Source: Roseimicrobium gellanilyticum (GTDB lineage: Bacteria; Verrucomicrobiota; Verrucomicrobiia; Verrucomicrobiales; Verrucomicrobiaceae). Taken from it: DNA of 64,000 bases. A model generated the notes under the pieces. It was not told the DNA's origin and made no database searches. It worked only from the letters and a program-made list of their open reading frames with translations. Both the position numbers and the translations under genes were made by a program. This document shows, in pieces, positions 26,012 to 36,041 of the stretch. Location of the stretch: contig NZ_QNRR01000004.1 in the NCBI RefSeq assembly GCF_003315205.1, positions 496,001 through 560,000 of the forward strand, in the 5' to 3' direction. The stretch's first letter is position 1; each line of letters begins with the position of its first letter.

Positions 26012-27010
26012 TTACGGAGTGTCGGTGTTCTCCGCTTTCTTCTCGTCCTCGCCTTCTTCGGGTGCCTTCACTGCGAGAGACCAGATGACGCCCGTGGCCA
26101 GGACGAGGCCCACGATGGTAAGGCTGACGGCGTTCGGAAGGTGGTAGCCGAAGGCGCTTCCGATGAGCTTGAACGACACAAAAATCAGCAACACCATCAC
26201 CGCCTTGTCGAGTGCCCAGAACAGGTTCTGCGCCGCGATGAGCAGGAAGTAGAGGCTGCGCAGACCGGCGGCCGCCCACAGGCTGGAGGTGATCATCAGG
26301 TACGGGTCGCGAACCACGGCCACGATGACCGGCATGGAGTCGAATGCAAAGATAACGTCACAGACTTCAATACAGATAAGGCACAGGAACAGCGGGGTGA
26401 CGCCATGGCTGAAGAAGTGACCACTCTCGATGGAGGGATTGGTCTTGGTGAACTTGCGCACCATGAGCACGGACCAGTGATTGGTGTAGTCCACCTCTTC
26501 ATCGTCCTCGCCGCTCTTCCACATCTTCCACACGGTCCAGAGCACCACGAGGGCGAAGAGAATGAGCACAAACGGGCTCACGTTCACAATGAGGGCGCCG
26601 AAGCCGAGGAAGAAGAGACGGAAGACAATGGCGCCCAAAATGCCCCAGTACAGGATGCGGTGCTGGTAGTGCTGGTTCTGGTCCTGCGTGAGACCGAAGG
26701 ACTTGAAGATGAGGTAGAAGGCAAAGAGGTTGTCCAGTGCCAGCGCCTTCTCAAGTACGTATCCGGTGAAGTAGAGGCTCGCATTCTCCGGTCCGCCGTG
26801 GGCACCCTTGTGAAACCAGATGTACACCCCGAAAGCCAGGGAGCAGACCACCCAGATGATGGACCAGAAGAGGGCATTGCCCATCGTGATCTTGTGACCT
26901 TTCCGGTGGGTGAGCAAGTCAATCAGGACCGCCGCCACGAACGGAATCAGGAAGACCATCACGTCCTGGAACGAGATTCCAGCAAAGGCGGAAAGAGAGT
27001 TTTCAAACAT
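26012..27010 (-). CDS. terC: TerC-family integral membrane protein
   Basis: A 332-residue inner-membrane protein with about eight hydrophobic helices, starting at residues 14-30 (ISFQDVMVFLIPFVAAVL). Two intramembrane acidic motifs typical of TerC are present: EKALALDNLFAF near 86-97 and CDVIFAFDSMPVI near 219-231. An acidic cytoplasmic loop (GEDDEEVDY) and an acidic C-terminal tail are visible. TerC proteins export or handle metal ions such as Mn2+ and anchor TerB/TerD assemblies. It is the first gene of the minus Ter arm. The upstream 480 bp contain no recognisable metal-sensing riboswitch. Confidence 0.93.
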   Translation of the reverse strand: MFENSLSAFAGISFQDVMVFLIPFVAAVLIDLLTHRKGHKITMGNALFWSIIWVVCSLAFGVYIWFHKGAHGGPENASLYFTGYVLEKALALDNLFAFYLIFKSFGLTQDQNQHYQHRILYWGILGAIVFRLFFLGFGALIVNVSPFVLILFALVVLWTVWKMWKSGEDDEEVDYTNHWSVLMVRKFTKTNPSIESGHFFSHGVTPLFLCLICIEVCDVIFAFDSMPVIVAVVRDPYLMITSSLWAAAGLRSLYFLLIAAQNLFWALDKAVMVLLIFVSFKLIGSAFGYHLPNAVSLTIVGLVLATGVIWSLAVKAPEEGEDEKKAENTDTP

Positions 27011-27491
27011 CAGAGTTAGCGTGGTTTGAGGCGGTTTTTAGAGGTCCAATCCTAGACATCCAGAAGCAAACAATCGCAAGGACAAATTCCGGATCATTCC
27101 CGACCTGGAACGTCATGCGAAGGGCGTTGCGAGGTGTATCAACTTTTCGAAGTGTCGCTTTCTTTCGTGATAAAATCTTGAGTCTCAACACGGAGGTAAC
27201 GGTCCTCCGCACAGGGGGCAAAGCCATGTCTGGATACCCTGTGATGAAGTCGTGGGGCGAGTGATATGTATGATTTATGGATATGCAGTCGTTGTTTTTT
27301 CTGGCCATCTGGACGACGCGGATTCCGGGCCCGCGTGATCTGTCCAGGCGGGCTTCCCTACGGGTGCTGCTTGGTGCAGCACATTCGACACCCAAGGCGA
27401 AAGACCGACTCAAATATGGTCCCCAGAGATGATGGATTTTTGATGTCCCCGGGGCTTCAGATGTCGGCCGGCTTCCAGCTGTGTTTGCACA
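27011..27491. promoter_or_regulatory. Intergenic region upstream of terC and downstream of the autotransporter gene
   Basis: This 481-bp region should contain the promoter for the minus-strand Ter arm and the 3' untranslated region of the giant repeat gene. It is AT-richer near 27140-27300. No convincing gene, strong hairpin or -35/-10 pair was identified. A 136-codon minus frame covering 27003-27413 overlaps the terC start and has no protein-like features. Confidence 0.35.
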
Positions 27492-30400
27492 CTACCGCCT
27501 GCGGCGTCTCAGCACCAGGGCGGCGAGCGCTCCGACGAGCAGCAGCATCCGGCTGGGTTCGGGGACGGCGGCCACGGTGATTCTCAGGAAACCGCCGTTC
27601 GCGCCGTCGGTGAGGTTGCTGATGTCCCAGATGTAGCCGGAGGCGGAGATGTCCGGCAGGTCCAGGTTCATGCCGGTGTCACCGGAACCGTCACGATAGT
27701 TCACGCCTGCGGTCCAGCCGTTGAGCGTGAGCAGACCGCTCCAGTCCATGAGCAGGAAGGAATCTCCCAGCGCCGCGACATAGCTGGAGGGCAGGACGCT
27801 GATGTTGCTGTTGCTGTTGAGGGTGAGTCCACCGGTAATGTGAATCTGATCCGAAGTGGAGGGACCAGAAATCTGCAACTCTGCCACCACGCTGGGGGCG
27901 GTGGGATTCACGGTGAGTCCACCCGCGAGGTTCAGGGTGCCCGTACCTGCGCCGCCGGTGTCGCCGGGGCGTATCACCCCCTGTGTCACTGTGGTGTGGC
28001 CATTCACGGTGCCCGTGCCCGCGAGCACGGAGGTCGCGCCATTCACGTTGAGTGAACTGGGGGCGGCGAGGGAGCCCACACCAGCCACGCCCACCTGCAA
28101 GGTGCCGCCTGAAACGGTCGTGGCGCCGGTGTAGGTATTCACGCCGGAGAGCGTCAGCTGACCTGCGCCGAGCTTCGTCAGCGAACCACCCGCACCGCTG
28201 ATGGCTGCGGTGATGCTGACATCAGCCGTGGTGGTATTGATGGCAGCTCCTGCCCCCACGGTGGAGGCTGCGTCGAAGACCACGGTCTCCGTGCCGCTGG
28301 TCACATTGGAGCCGCGCTGTACCAACAGGGTATTGCTCCCGAGGTTCAGGTTATCCATCGTATGCGTGTTGCCGGCGCCAGCGGTGTTGCGGTCTGCAAT
28401 CAGGGTGACGGTGCCACCTGTGCCGGTAAGAGTCAGGTCCGTGCGGAAGTCGCTGCCGGTATCGATGCCAAGGCGCAGAGTGGTGCCATCGGCCGCGGTG
28501 ATGAGCTGGGTGGCCGGCGTGTTGTCTCCGAGGGCGTTCGCATTGCGAAGATCGAGCGTGCCCTGCATGAGGGCAATCGTGGGACCTTCCCAGAAGTTGT
28601 TGCCGTTGGAAATGACCCAGGTGCCTGCGCCGATTTTGGTGATGATGCTGGAGGCATCGCCGGTGGCGCTGTTGCTGCCGCTCATGGTCAGCACGACATC
28701 CGCGTCCACATCAATCGTGGCGGCGTTGCCATTGGTGTTGAAGGCTCCGGTGAAGGTGATGCCGGCAATGCCGCTGGTAACGTTGGCCCCCTTCTGGAAG
28801 GTGAGGACGGTGTTGTTGGCATTGAGGTCGATGCCTCCGAGCGAGTGAGTGACACTGCCTCCCGCCGCAAGGCGGTCGGCGGTGAAGGTGGCGTCGCCTG
28901 CAATGGAAACGGCGCGTGTGAAGTTTGTATTGGAGTTCCCCGCGAGCTGCAGTTCACCGCCCGCGATCGTCACGGTACCACCGCCGCCGAGGGCTGCGGC
29001 AGCTTCCGCGCGGAGAATGCCTTCCTCGATGCGCGTGCCACCGGTATAGGTGTTGGTGCCTGTGAGGACCAGCTTGCCGGCTCCGCTCTTCACGATGCTC
29101 ACCAGGTCGGTATTGCTGGCTCCGTTGTTGGTGATGATGGCATTGATCGTGAGCGCATTCGCGATGCTCTCATTGATGATGTGCAATGCAGCGGGAGTGG
29201 TATTCGCAGTGCCACCGGTAGTAAGACGTCCGTCGCCAGCAGAGGCGCCGATGGTGAGCCCGCCCGATGCGGCGGTCTGCAGGATGGCGCCGCCCGCGTC
29301 GCCACCAATCATCAGGACATCCGTGGCACTGGTCGTGGGATCGATGATGGCAGGTCCATCGCTGGCATCCATCTGAAGGGTGTTGATCTGGGTGGTGGCA
29401 GCCGCAAGCGTGATGTTCCCGGACGTTCCCCCGTTGATGATGCGGACGTTCAGCGTGGCATCATTCGGCACGACGCTGGAGGGACCCAGGCGTGTGATGT
29501 CCGTGTACCCGGTGTAGGCACGAATGAAGCTGCCACTGGTCACGCCATCACTCACGCCCGAGTTCACGGCGAAGTCGGTTTCACCGGCAATGGTGACGGT
29601 GGCCCAAGGGCCAAGAATGCCGTTCACGTTCGCATTGGTCGTGGAGGCAGTATCGTTGCCAGCAATATTGATCATCGAACCGGATCCGGCGGTGACGGCG
29701 TTCAGAGCCAGCACCGAGGTGCCGCCGTTCCGAGTGATGTCCGTCCTCGTTCCAGCAGTGAGCGTGGTGGAGCCCACCACTTCGGTATGAGAGCCACCGG
29801 ACAGGACCACGGAACCACCACCCAGGGTGAGGGCAGCGCCGTTGGCGAGTTTGGAAGTGTTCGTGCCGTCGGCACCGGCATCATAGTTCAGGGTGAGTGT
29901 GCCATTGGTCACTGCAGTGGCGCCCGTGGTGGTGTTGGTCCCGGCGAGCGTGGTGTTTCCCGCAGTGGTCAGGCTTGTAGTGCCGGAAAGAACCCCCGTG
30001 GACGTCTGATTGAAGGTGGCGATCTTGCTGACCGTGATGGCAGAAGCGCTGATGGAACCCGAGAGCAAAAGGGTGCCATTGTTCACGGTGGTGGTGCCCG
30101 TGTAGGTATTGGCGTTGCTCATGGTCAGGGTGCCGGTGCCATCCTTGATGAGAGTGAGCACCCCGGCGGTGGGAGAGCCAACGCCGTTGCGCACGACGCC
30201 CGACAACACCACGTCCCCTTCGCCGCCGATGATGGCTGTGCGGTTCTGGCCTGAAGTGGGGTCACCACGGAATTCACCACTGATGGTCAGCTGCGTGTCT
30301 GCGTCTGCCATGATACGGCTTGTTCCCTCGTCCGTGGTGACGTTGCCGGTGATGGTGTTGTCTCCCGAAATGTTGTGAATGGCCCCTGAGCCGGCGATGC

Positions 30401-33130
30401 CGGTGGAGTTGTTCATGGTGATGCTCTCGTTCGTCGTGATGCCACCGGAGAGTTCCAGGGATGCGTTGGCACCAACGCTGGTTCCGGCAGTGGTGCCGCC
30501 GAGGGCGCCACCATGGGTGATGCGTACCACACCACCGCTGATCGAGAATGTGCCGGTGCCTGTGAAGGTATTGGACGCGTTGAGTATCAGGGTGCCCGTC
30601 CCACTTTTCGTGATGGTGGGATTGGAGGCGCCTCCCTGGACGATGGTGTCATTCACCACGATGGTGCCCGCTCCGGTGAAGGTGAGGCTGTTGTTCCCTG
30701 CGGTGATGGCGTTTCCACTGGTCGTGTCCAGGGTGAGGGTGTCGGCGTCCGCGCCAATGGAAGCTCCAATGGTGAACGCGATGGTGGTGGTGTACGTGTT
30801 GTTTCCGCTCACGCTTCGCAGTGCGCCGCCACTGTTCACACCAGCCCCGGAAAGGTTGAGCGTCTCTGACATGGTCAATCCGCCGGAGAGCTCGAGCGTA
30901 GCGCCGTTGAGCACGGTGGTGCCATTGCTGCCGGTACCCAGTGCGCCTGCGTTCCGGATCTCGAGCGTGCCTGCCGCCACTGTGGTTGTGCCGGTGTAGC
31001 TGTTGGCCGTGGTCAGGATGACTTCACCGGCGCCAGCCTTGGTCACCGCCACAGCTCCACCGCCGGCATTGTTGGCGATCACCGAATTCACCGTGACCTG
31101 TCCTGCGGCATCCACCACGTGGAACATCAACTCCGCCGCGCCTGTGGCGCCGGCAGTAATGGTGCCTGTGCCTGGAGTAGTACCGAGAGTAACTTGGCCC
31201 GCGCCCGCATCACTCAAGAAAGTGCCCGTGCTGGCAAACTGCAGCGTCTCGCCACTGGCAATCTCAAACGTCCGTGAAGCGGAGTCTGTGTAATAGATGG
31301 AATGCAGCGCTGTGCTGCCCGTGCCCTGCAGCACTTGACCTGTGGAGGTGTTGTCCACCTGCATGATGCCCGTGGCGCTGTAGCCAGCCACATTGGAAAT
31401 ATCCACACCGGTCTGGTATACGAAGTCCGCGTTGGCCCCGCTCACCACGGAACTGGCCACCCGTGCCAGTTTGGTGGATCCGCCAGCAGTGTAGGTGGCC
31501 CAGTTGCCCAGCAATCCATCGCCATTGGTGGCGGTAACCGTTCCTGAAGTGGGAGCCAGTATGTTCAACGTGCCGCCAGTGCGGGTGATGTTCCCGAGGG
31601 CTACGTTGAGAGTATTTCCCGCTCCGGAATTGAGTTCGAGGGTATTTGTGCCTGATTGGACCGTTGTTGCCGCAACTGTCTGGCTGCTGGTCCCAGCGGC
31701 CGCGCCTGTCATACGGACGATGCCCGTGGTGACGACGCTGGAATTGAACACAATACTGCTGCCTGCGGCGAGGATGTTTGATGCAGGGGCTCCTGCTGCG
31801 GAGAAGTCCAGGACGATGACGCCACGAATCAGCGTGGTCGCTCCCGTGTATGTATTTTCTCCCGTGAGGGTCAGCGTGCCCGTGCCTTGCTTCGACAGGC
31901 CGACCGTCCCGAGTCCATTCTGAATGACTCCGGAGAAGGTGGTGGATTCATTGCTGTTATTCACTGTCAGGGTAGCGCTGCCGGTGGAGCCCTTGGTGAC
32001 GGTGCCGCCACCAGAGAGGCCACCAATGGTATCAGCCGCACGGAAGTCGTAGGTGCCGCCTGTGTTTACAGTGACGTCGAACGAGTCGCCAATCTGGGAC
32101 CCGGTGGTACGAAGGGTGCCCCCGCTATTGATCACGGTATTGAAATCGACGGAGCCGCCGTGGCTGAGCTCGACCAGACCACCATTGATGGTGAGCTGCC
32201 CGGTGCTATTGGGGTCCACCGTGATGCGCAGGGTGCCCGTGCCCTCCTTGGTAATGGTGCCGGCACTGCCGGTAGTGGTGGGTCCCGTGGAACCTGAGAT
32301 GGTGGTATCTCCCGCGCCACCAATCGTGAGACTGTTGCTGCCATTGGTGACCGACCCGATGGTGGTAAGTGCGCCCAGGTTGGTATTGATGGTGGCATTG
32401 CCAGTGAGGGTGACGGCGCCAAACGTCACGCCCGCCGTGCCACTCGCGACATTGCTGCCTGCGGCGATGGTGAGCGTTTGTGTACCGATGGAGAGGGTGC
32501 CGAGCGTGTGCGTCACGCCTGCTCCGCTGGTAAGGCGGTCCGAGGTGATCTGGGTGTTGCCTGACACCGTGGTATTGCGGCCCAAGCCCAGGGTCGTGTC
32601 ACTGGCGAGTTGCAGTTCTCCCCCTATAAGATTGAGGGTGGCAGTTCCGGTTCCCAAAGCCGAGGCATTGGTGGCGCGCAGGATGCCTGCATTCAGCGTC
32701 AGGGCGCCAGTGAAGGTATTGGCTCCGTTGAGCACGAGAGTCCCGGCGCCATTCTTGGCGAGGCTGGTACCAGCGCCGCCCAGTATCGAGCTGATGGTGG
32801 CGGTGAACGTCGGATCCACTGAAATGGTGCTCGCGGCTCCCAAGCTGAGATTGCCGCCTGTGAGGGTATAGCTTTCCAGAAAGCTGAGCGAGAGGGCCTG
32901 CTCTCCCGTGCTGAGTGTGATGGTGGAGCCGGTGGGCGGTATGGGTGCGCCAAAGATCACCGCCGGGTCAGCGTGGGCTCACCGTCTGGATTCCAGTTGG
33001 TGGCAGTGCTCCAGTTGGCGTCAGTCTGGCCATCCCATGTGGACTGGGCGGAAACGGGCCCTACCTGCCACAGGCACGCGGCCAGAACGGTGAGAAGGGA
33101 AAACGAGCGGGGGAAACGTGGGGGCACCAT
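27492..33130 (-). CDS. Giant autotransporter-repeat PEP-CTERM protein, with apparent frameshift near its 5' end
   Basis: The start ATG 33130 encodes a clear signal peptide (SFSLLTVLAACLWQVGPVSA) and the mature N-terminus STWDGQTDANWSTATNWNPD. That frame stops at 32957, and the protein continues in another frame with AVIFGAPIPPTGSTITLS for about 1820 residues. The body contains about nine autotransporter-associated beta-strand repeats of the form GAGTLVLNGANTFTG...GGTL, spaced 130-250 residues apart, predicting a long right-handed beta-helix. The C-terminus is VPEPSRMLLLVGALAALVLRRRRR-like: a VPEP motif, a hydrophobic helix and an arginine cluster, the PEP-CTERM exosortase signal. It is probably a surface adhesin or biofilm protein. 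It may be a pseudogene, a phase-variable gene or a sequencing artefact. Confidence 0.8.
32962..32970 (-). other. Apparent one-base frameshift in C-run
   Basis: On the minus strand the sequence reads CTGACCCGGCGGTGATC. Adding one C to the CCC run (complement of GGG at 32965-32967) would give codons for L-T-P-A-V-I-F-G-A-P and join the signal-peptide frame to the repeat-domain frame without loss. This homopolymer is short, and no classical -1 slippery heptamer is present. Confidence 0.75.
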
Positions 33131-33403
33131 GATTTGTCGAGGGGGCCAGAGCATAACAAAAACCTGCAGCTGAGGAAGGCTTTTCTAGGTGAATGGACTA
33201 CTGATTTTTGGTTCAAGTCTGTAGTCAGTTGCAAGCTGCATGATGACTTGTGCAATCCCGGGCTGGCGGGTGTCGGGTAGGGGGAGAATTCGGTGCCGCG
33301 TTTTCCTCGCCTTTGTTTGGAAATGCATTTTTGATGGGTGGCTTTTGTGGTGCTTGAAACGACTGCTTGCGCGGACGCGTTCATGGCACCGGCACTCACC
33401 CCC
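33131..33403. promoter_or_regulatory. Divergent intergenic region
   Basis: This 273-bp gap lies between the minus-strand repeat protein and the plus-strand PQQ-propeller gene and must hold promoters for both. GACTAC at 33196-33201 can pair with GTAGTC near 33222-33227, giving a possible hairpin around an AT-rich loop. No confident promoter hexamers were found. Confidence 0.35.
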
Positions 33404-34828
33404 ATGAAGCACCTCCGACTCGCGCTCTTCCTTTGCGCATTCACCTGTCCGGCCACAGTTCATTCAGAAGTTGCCTCCCACTGGCCGCAGTTTCGTGGGC
33501 CGGGTGGGCTTGGCGTTGGCACAGGGAAGCCTCCAGTGGAGTTGTCCTTGGAGAAGAACGTGAAGTGGAAGGTGGAGGTGCCGCATGGGCATTCCTCACC
33601 TTGCATCTGGGGTGACAGGATGGTGCTCACTGGCCTGGATGCTGGGAAGCTAACCACTTTCTGCCTGAGCAAGACGGATGGCCGTGAACTCTGGCGGGCC
33701 GTGGCTCCCACGGAAAAGATTGAGGCGGCGCATCGCATCGGCAGTCCGGCTGCACCAACCTGCTGTACGGATGGCGAGCGGGTGTTTTCTTACTTCGGTT
33801 CGTACGGTGTCCTGGCCTACGACTGGAATGGTCAGGAACTGTGGAAGAAACCACTGCCTCTGCCGGTGGTGGAGTTTGGCACCAGCAGCTCACCGATTGT
33901 GGTGGATGGCAAGGTGATCATTGTCGCGGACCAGGATGTCGGCAGCTACATGATTGCCCTGGATGCAAAGACTGGAAAGGAAGCGTGGCGCGTGGAGCGT
34001 GGCGAGTTTCGGCGCGGCTTCTCGACTCCCTTTGTGTGGAGTCACGATGGCATCCAGGAACTCGTGGTGGCTGGGTCGCTCTGGGTGCGTGCGTATGACT
34101 TGAAGGACGGCAAACAACGCTGGTCCGTGAGTGGCATGGCCCGTGTTGCGAATGCCAGCCCCATCGCCGCGGATGGCATGCTGTTGGTTTCAAGCTGGAA
34201 CGTGGGCGGTGATGAAGATGATCGCGTGCTGATGGATCCGTACGACGACTTCGCCGCTGTCCATGATGCAAACAAGGATGGCCTGCTCACACGCGACGAA
34301 TTCCCCACCGGCAAGGTGAGGGATCGCTATTCGCAGATTGATGCAGATAAGGATGCCCATGTGACGAAGGCCGAATATGAAGCCATGCGCGGCATGTTCG
34401 CCGCGTCGGTGAACCAGCTCTTCGCCATCAAGCCCGGTGGAAGTGGCGACTGCACCCATACACACGTGGTGTGGCAGCAGAACAAACACCTGCCGTATGT
34501 CTCTTCTCCCGTGGCCGCGAATGGTCGCGTCTTCACCATGAAGAGCGGCGGGCTCGCCTCTGCGTATGATGCGAAGAGCGGCAGCCCACTCTACCAGGCT
34601 GAGCGTGTCGATGCGTCTGGCGACTACTATGCCTCTGCAGTCGCGGCAGATGGGCGCATCTATGTCATCTCCCAACGCGGCATGGTCGTGGTGCTGGATG
34701 CCACGAGTGACAATCTCAACGTCCTCTCACGCACCGACCTGAAGGCTCCGGTGTTTGCCTCACCCGCGATTCTGGATGGGGTTGTCTACGTGCGTACGGA
34801 CAAACATTTGTATGCGTTTGGGGAGTGA
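33404..34828 (+). CDS. Exported PQQ-type beta-propeller protein with two EF-hands
   Basis: A 474-residue secreted protein starting at ATG 33404 (MKHLRLALFLCAFTCPATVHS, a signal peptide). The mature part opens with HWPQFRGPGGLGVG, the usual start of Planctomycete/Verrucomicrobial PQQ-binding-like propellers, and has blades such as YMIALDAKTGKEAWRVERG and YDLKDGKQRWSVSG. In the middle are two EF-hand loops, HDANKDGLLTRDEF near 287-300 and IDADKDAHVTKAEYE near 311-325, suggesting calcium binding. No haem motif or dehydrogenase catalytic residues are evident, so an enzymatic role is unproven. It may be a structural or sugar/alcohol-metabolism periplasmic protein. Confidence 0.83.
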   Translation: MKHLRLALFLCAFTCPATVHSEVASHWPQFRGPGGLGVGTGKPPVELSLEKNVKWKVEVPHGHSSPCIWGDRMVLTGLDAGKLTTFCLSKTDGRELWRAVAPTEKIEAAHRIGSPAAPTCCTDGERVFSYFGSYGVLAYDWNGQELWKKPLPLPVVEFGTSSSPIVVDGKVIIVADQDVGSYMIALDAKTGKEAWRVERGEFRRGFSTPFVWSHDGIQELVVAGSLWVRAYDLKDGKQRWSVSGMARVANASPIAADGMLLVSSWNVGGDEDDRVLMDPYDDFAAVHDANKDGLLTRDEFPTGKVRDRYSQIDADKDAHVTKAEYEAMRGMFAASVNQLFAIKPGGSGDCTHTHVVWQQNKHLPYVSSPVAANGRVFTMKSGGLASAYDAKSGSPLYQAERVDASGDYYASAVAADGRIYVISQRGMVVVLDATSDNLNVLSRTDLKAPVFASPAILDGVVYVRTDKHLYAFGE

Positions 34829-34931
34829 GGGGGCTGTTATACAGGAAGAGATGAGCCCCGTTGGCAGCCGCGCCCGAAGAGGTGGCCCAAGTTACAATCG
34901 CTACTGCCGAGCGTGGTGATGGAGCGAAGGG

Positions 34932-35114
34932 CTCAAGGATCGGGAACGCCTCGTTCCCGCACGACTGAGGTGCCATCACCAGCGAGCGTGGCATGCACCG
35001 CCGCCATGCTTCGAGGAATGCAGCAAACACACGAGAAAGTCGTGGCGCTGCATGCATCAGGCGAAGGAACTGGCACGTCAGGGGTTCGGGAACGAGGCGT
35101 TCCCGGTCCTTGGG
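34932..35114. repeat. REP/MITE-like element, family 1, copy 1
   Basis: The palindrome GGGAACGCCTCGTTCCC at 34942-34958 and its inverse GGGAACGAGGCGTTCCC at 35088-35104 bound a 183-bp element whose ends read CTCAAGG and CCTTGGG. Related copies occur at 40478-40637 and 47958-48130; compared with copy 3 this one is inverted, with flanks such as ACCTCAGTCGTGC and CCCCTGACGTG shared. The whole gap 34829-35155 contains no gene. Confidence 0.85.
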
Positions 35115-35155
35115 AAGGCGCATGCGCCTTTAAAATGGAAATGTCTCAGCCCACA

Positions 35156-35584
35156 TCACCCCATCGGCGGATACTTCTCAAACTTCGGCAGCGCGGGATC
35201 CATCTTGTCCCAGGCATGCGCATCGGAAGTCCACACATCGATTTGCTGGTTGAACCAACTTTGGTCATCGAGGCTCGCCGTCCTGAGTGCGATGATCTGC
35301 GGAGCCGCATCCGGCTTGATGACCAAAGGCGTGCCGCAGTCCGGGCAGAAGCCACGATTTGTCTTCCCACCCGCCTCACTGGGGGAGGCATGGTAGCGCG
35401 GCGTACCTTGCGCAAAAGTGAACGCCTCCGCCGGCACCACCACCATGGACGAAAACGGGCCTCCGCTGGCCTTCTGGCAATCCTGACAATGGCAGTGGAG
35501 CATCACGATGGGTTCCGCTGCCGCTTCGTAACGAATCGCGCCACAGGCGCATCCGCCTGAGATAGAGGTGGTTTTGGTGCTCAT
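35156..35584 (-). CDS. GFA/CENP-V-family zinc protein
   Basis: A 142-residue protein from ATG 35584 (MSTKTTSISGGCACGAIRYE). Zinc ligands of the GFA fold are complete: GGCACG near residues 10-15, HCHCQDCQKASGG near 29-41 and FCPDCGTPL near 77-85. The family was named for a glutathione-dependent formaldehyde-activating enzyme, but most members have no verified activity; binding of S-hydroxymethylglutathione or another small adduct is the usual guess. It is a single gene on the minus strand with repeat elements on both sides. An upstream in-frame extension to 35671 is less protein-like. Confidence 0.88.
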   Translation of the reverse strand: MSTKTTSISGGCACGAIRYEAAAEPIVMLHCHCQDCQKASGGPFSSMVVVPAEAFTFAQGTPRYHASPSEAGGKTNRGFCPDCGTPLVIKPDAAPQIIALRTASLDDQSWFNQQIDVWTSDAHAWDKMDPALPKFEKYPPMG

Positions 35585-35751
35585 GGGGTGTGGGGCTGTG
35601 GGTTTACGGTTGGTCCGAGTTACAACATTCAACTGAATGGTTGAATGTTGCGCCGCAAATGAGGAATGCAAAAGGAAATTTCACAGTTTCGCCTGGGTCT
35701 GCTCGGCCACCGACGACCTTGGTTTGGCCGGACTCGTTCGAAATGCCTGTG

Positions 35752-36009
35752 TCTCTACGCCGAAGGCGTTACACATTGTCCAGCCTAAGGTCAGACCGCG
35801 AAGCGGGCGCCACCTTGGGTGGTTGCACCGTCAGTCGAACCCTGAAAGGGTTCCACAGAGTGGCGACCACCTCGGCAACATCTTCCATTTTGCGCCGCGT
35901 TTTGTGGAACGCTTTCAGCGTTCATGATCTTCACCTCGCATTCCCAAGGTGGCGCTTGCTTCGCAAGCTGACCTTGGGCTGGACGATGTACAACGCCTTC
36001 GGCGTAGAG
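35752..36009. repeat. 258-bp element with about 68-bp terminal inverted repeats
   Basis: The arm at 35752-35819 is nearly the reverse complement of the arm at 35943-36009 (shared blocks include CTCTACGCCGAAGGCGTT, GTCCAGCC and GCGCCACCTTGGG). Each arm contains smaller palindromes (ACGCCGAAGGCGT; GCTTGCTTCGCAAGC), and the centre has related half-sites around GAACCCTGAAAGGGTTC. No transposase is encoded, so this looks like a non-autonomous MITE or a structured repeat. The gap 35585-36041 has no other content. Confidence 0.85.
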
Positions 36010-36041
36010 GCGGGGAAGTTGCTTCAAATATATCCACCACT

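Noticed and set aside
27011-27260. Possible manganese-type (yybP-ykoY) riboswitch before terC
   Set aside because: The conserved loop sequences of that class could not be found on the minus strand, so only an unassigned promoter region is reported.
27003-27413. Minus-strand 136-codon frame upstream of terC
   Set aside because: It overlaps the terC start, lacks protein-like composition and has no recognisable domain.
28362-30254. Long plus-strand open frame of 630 codons opposite the repeat protein
   Set aside because: It mirrors the Gly/Thr-rich codons of the minus-strand beta-repeat gene, has no start context or recognisable domain, and is a composition shadow.
32957-32975. Programmed -1 ribosomal frameshift
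   Set aside because: No slippery X-XXY-YYZ heptamer or obvious downstream stimulatory structure is present; a one-base deletion explains the data better.
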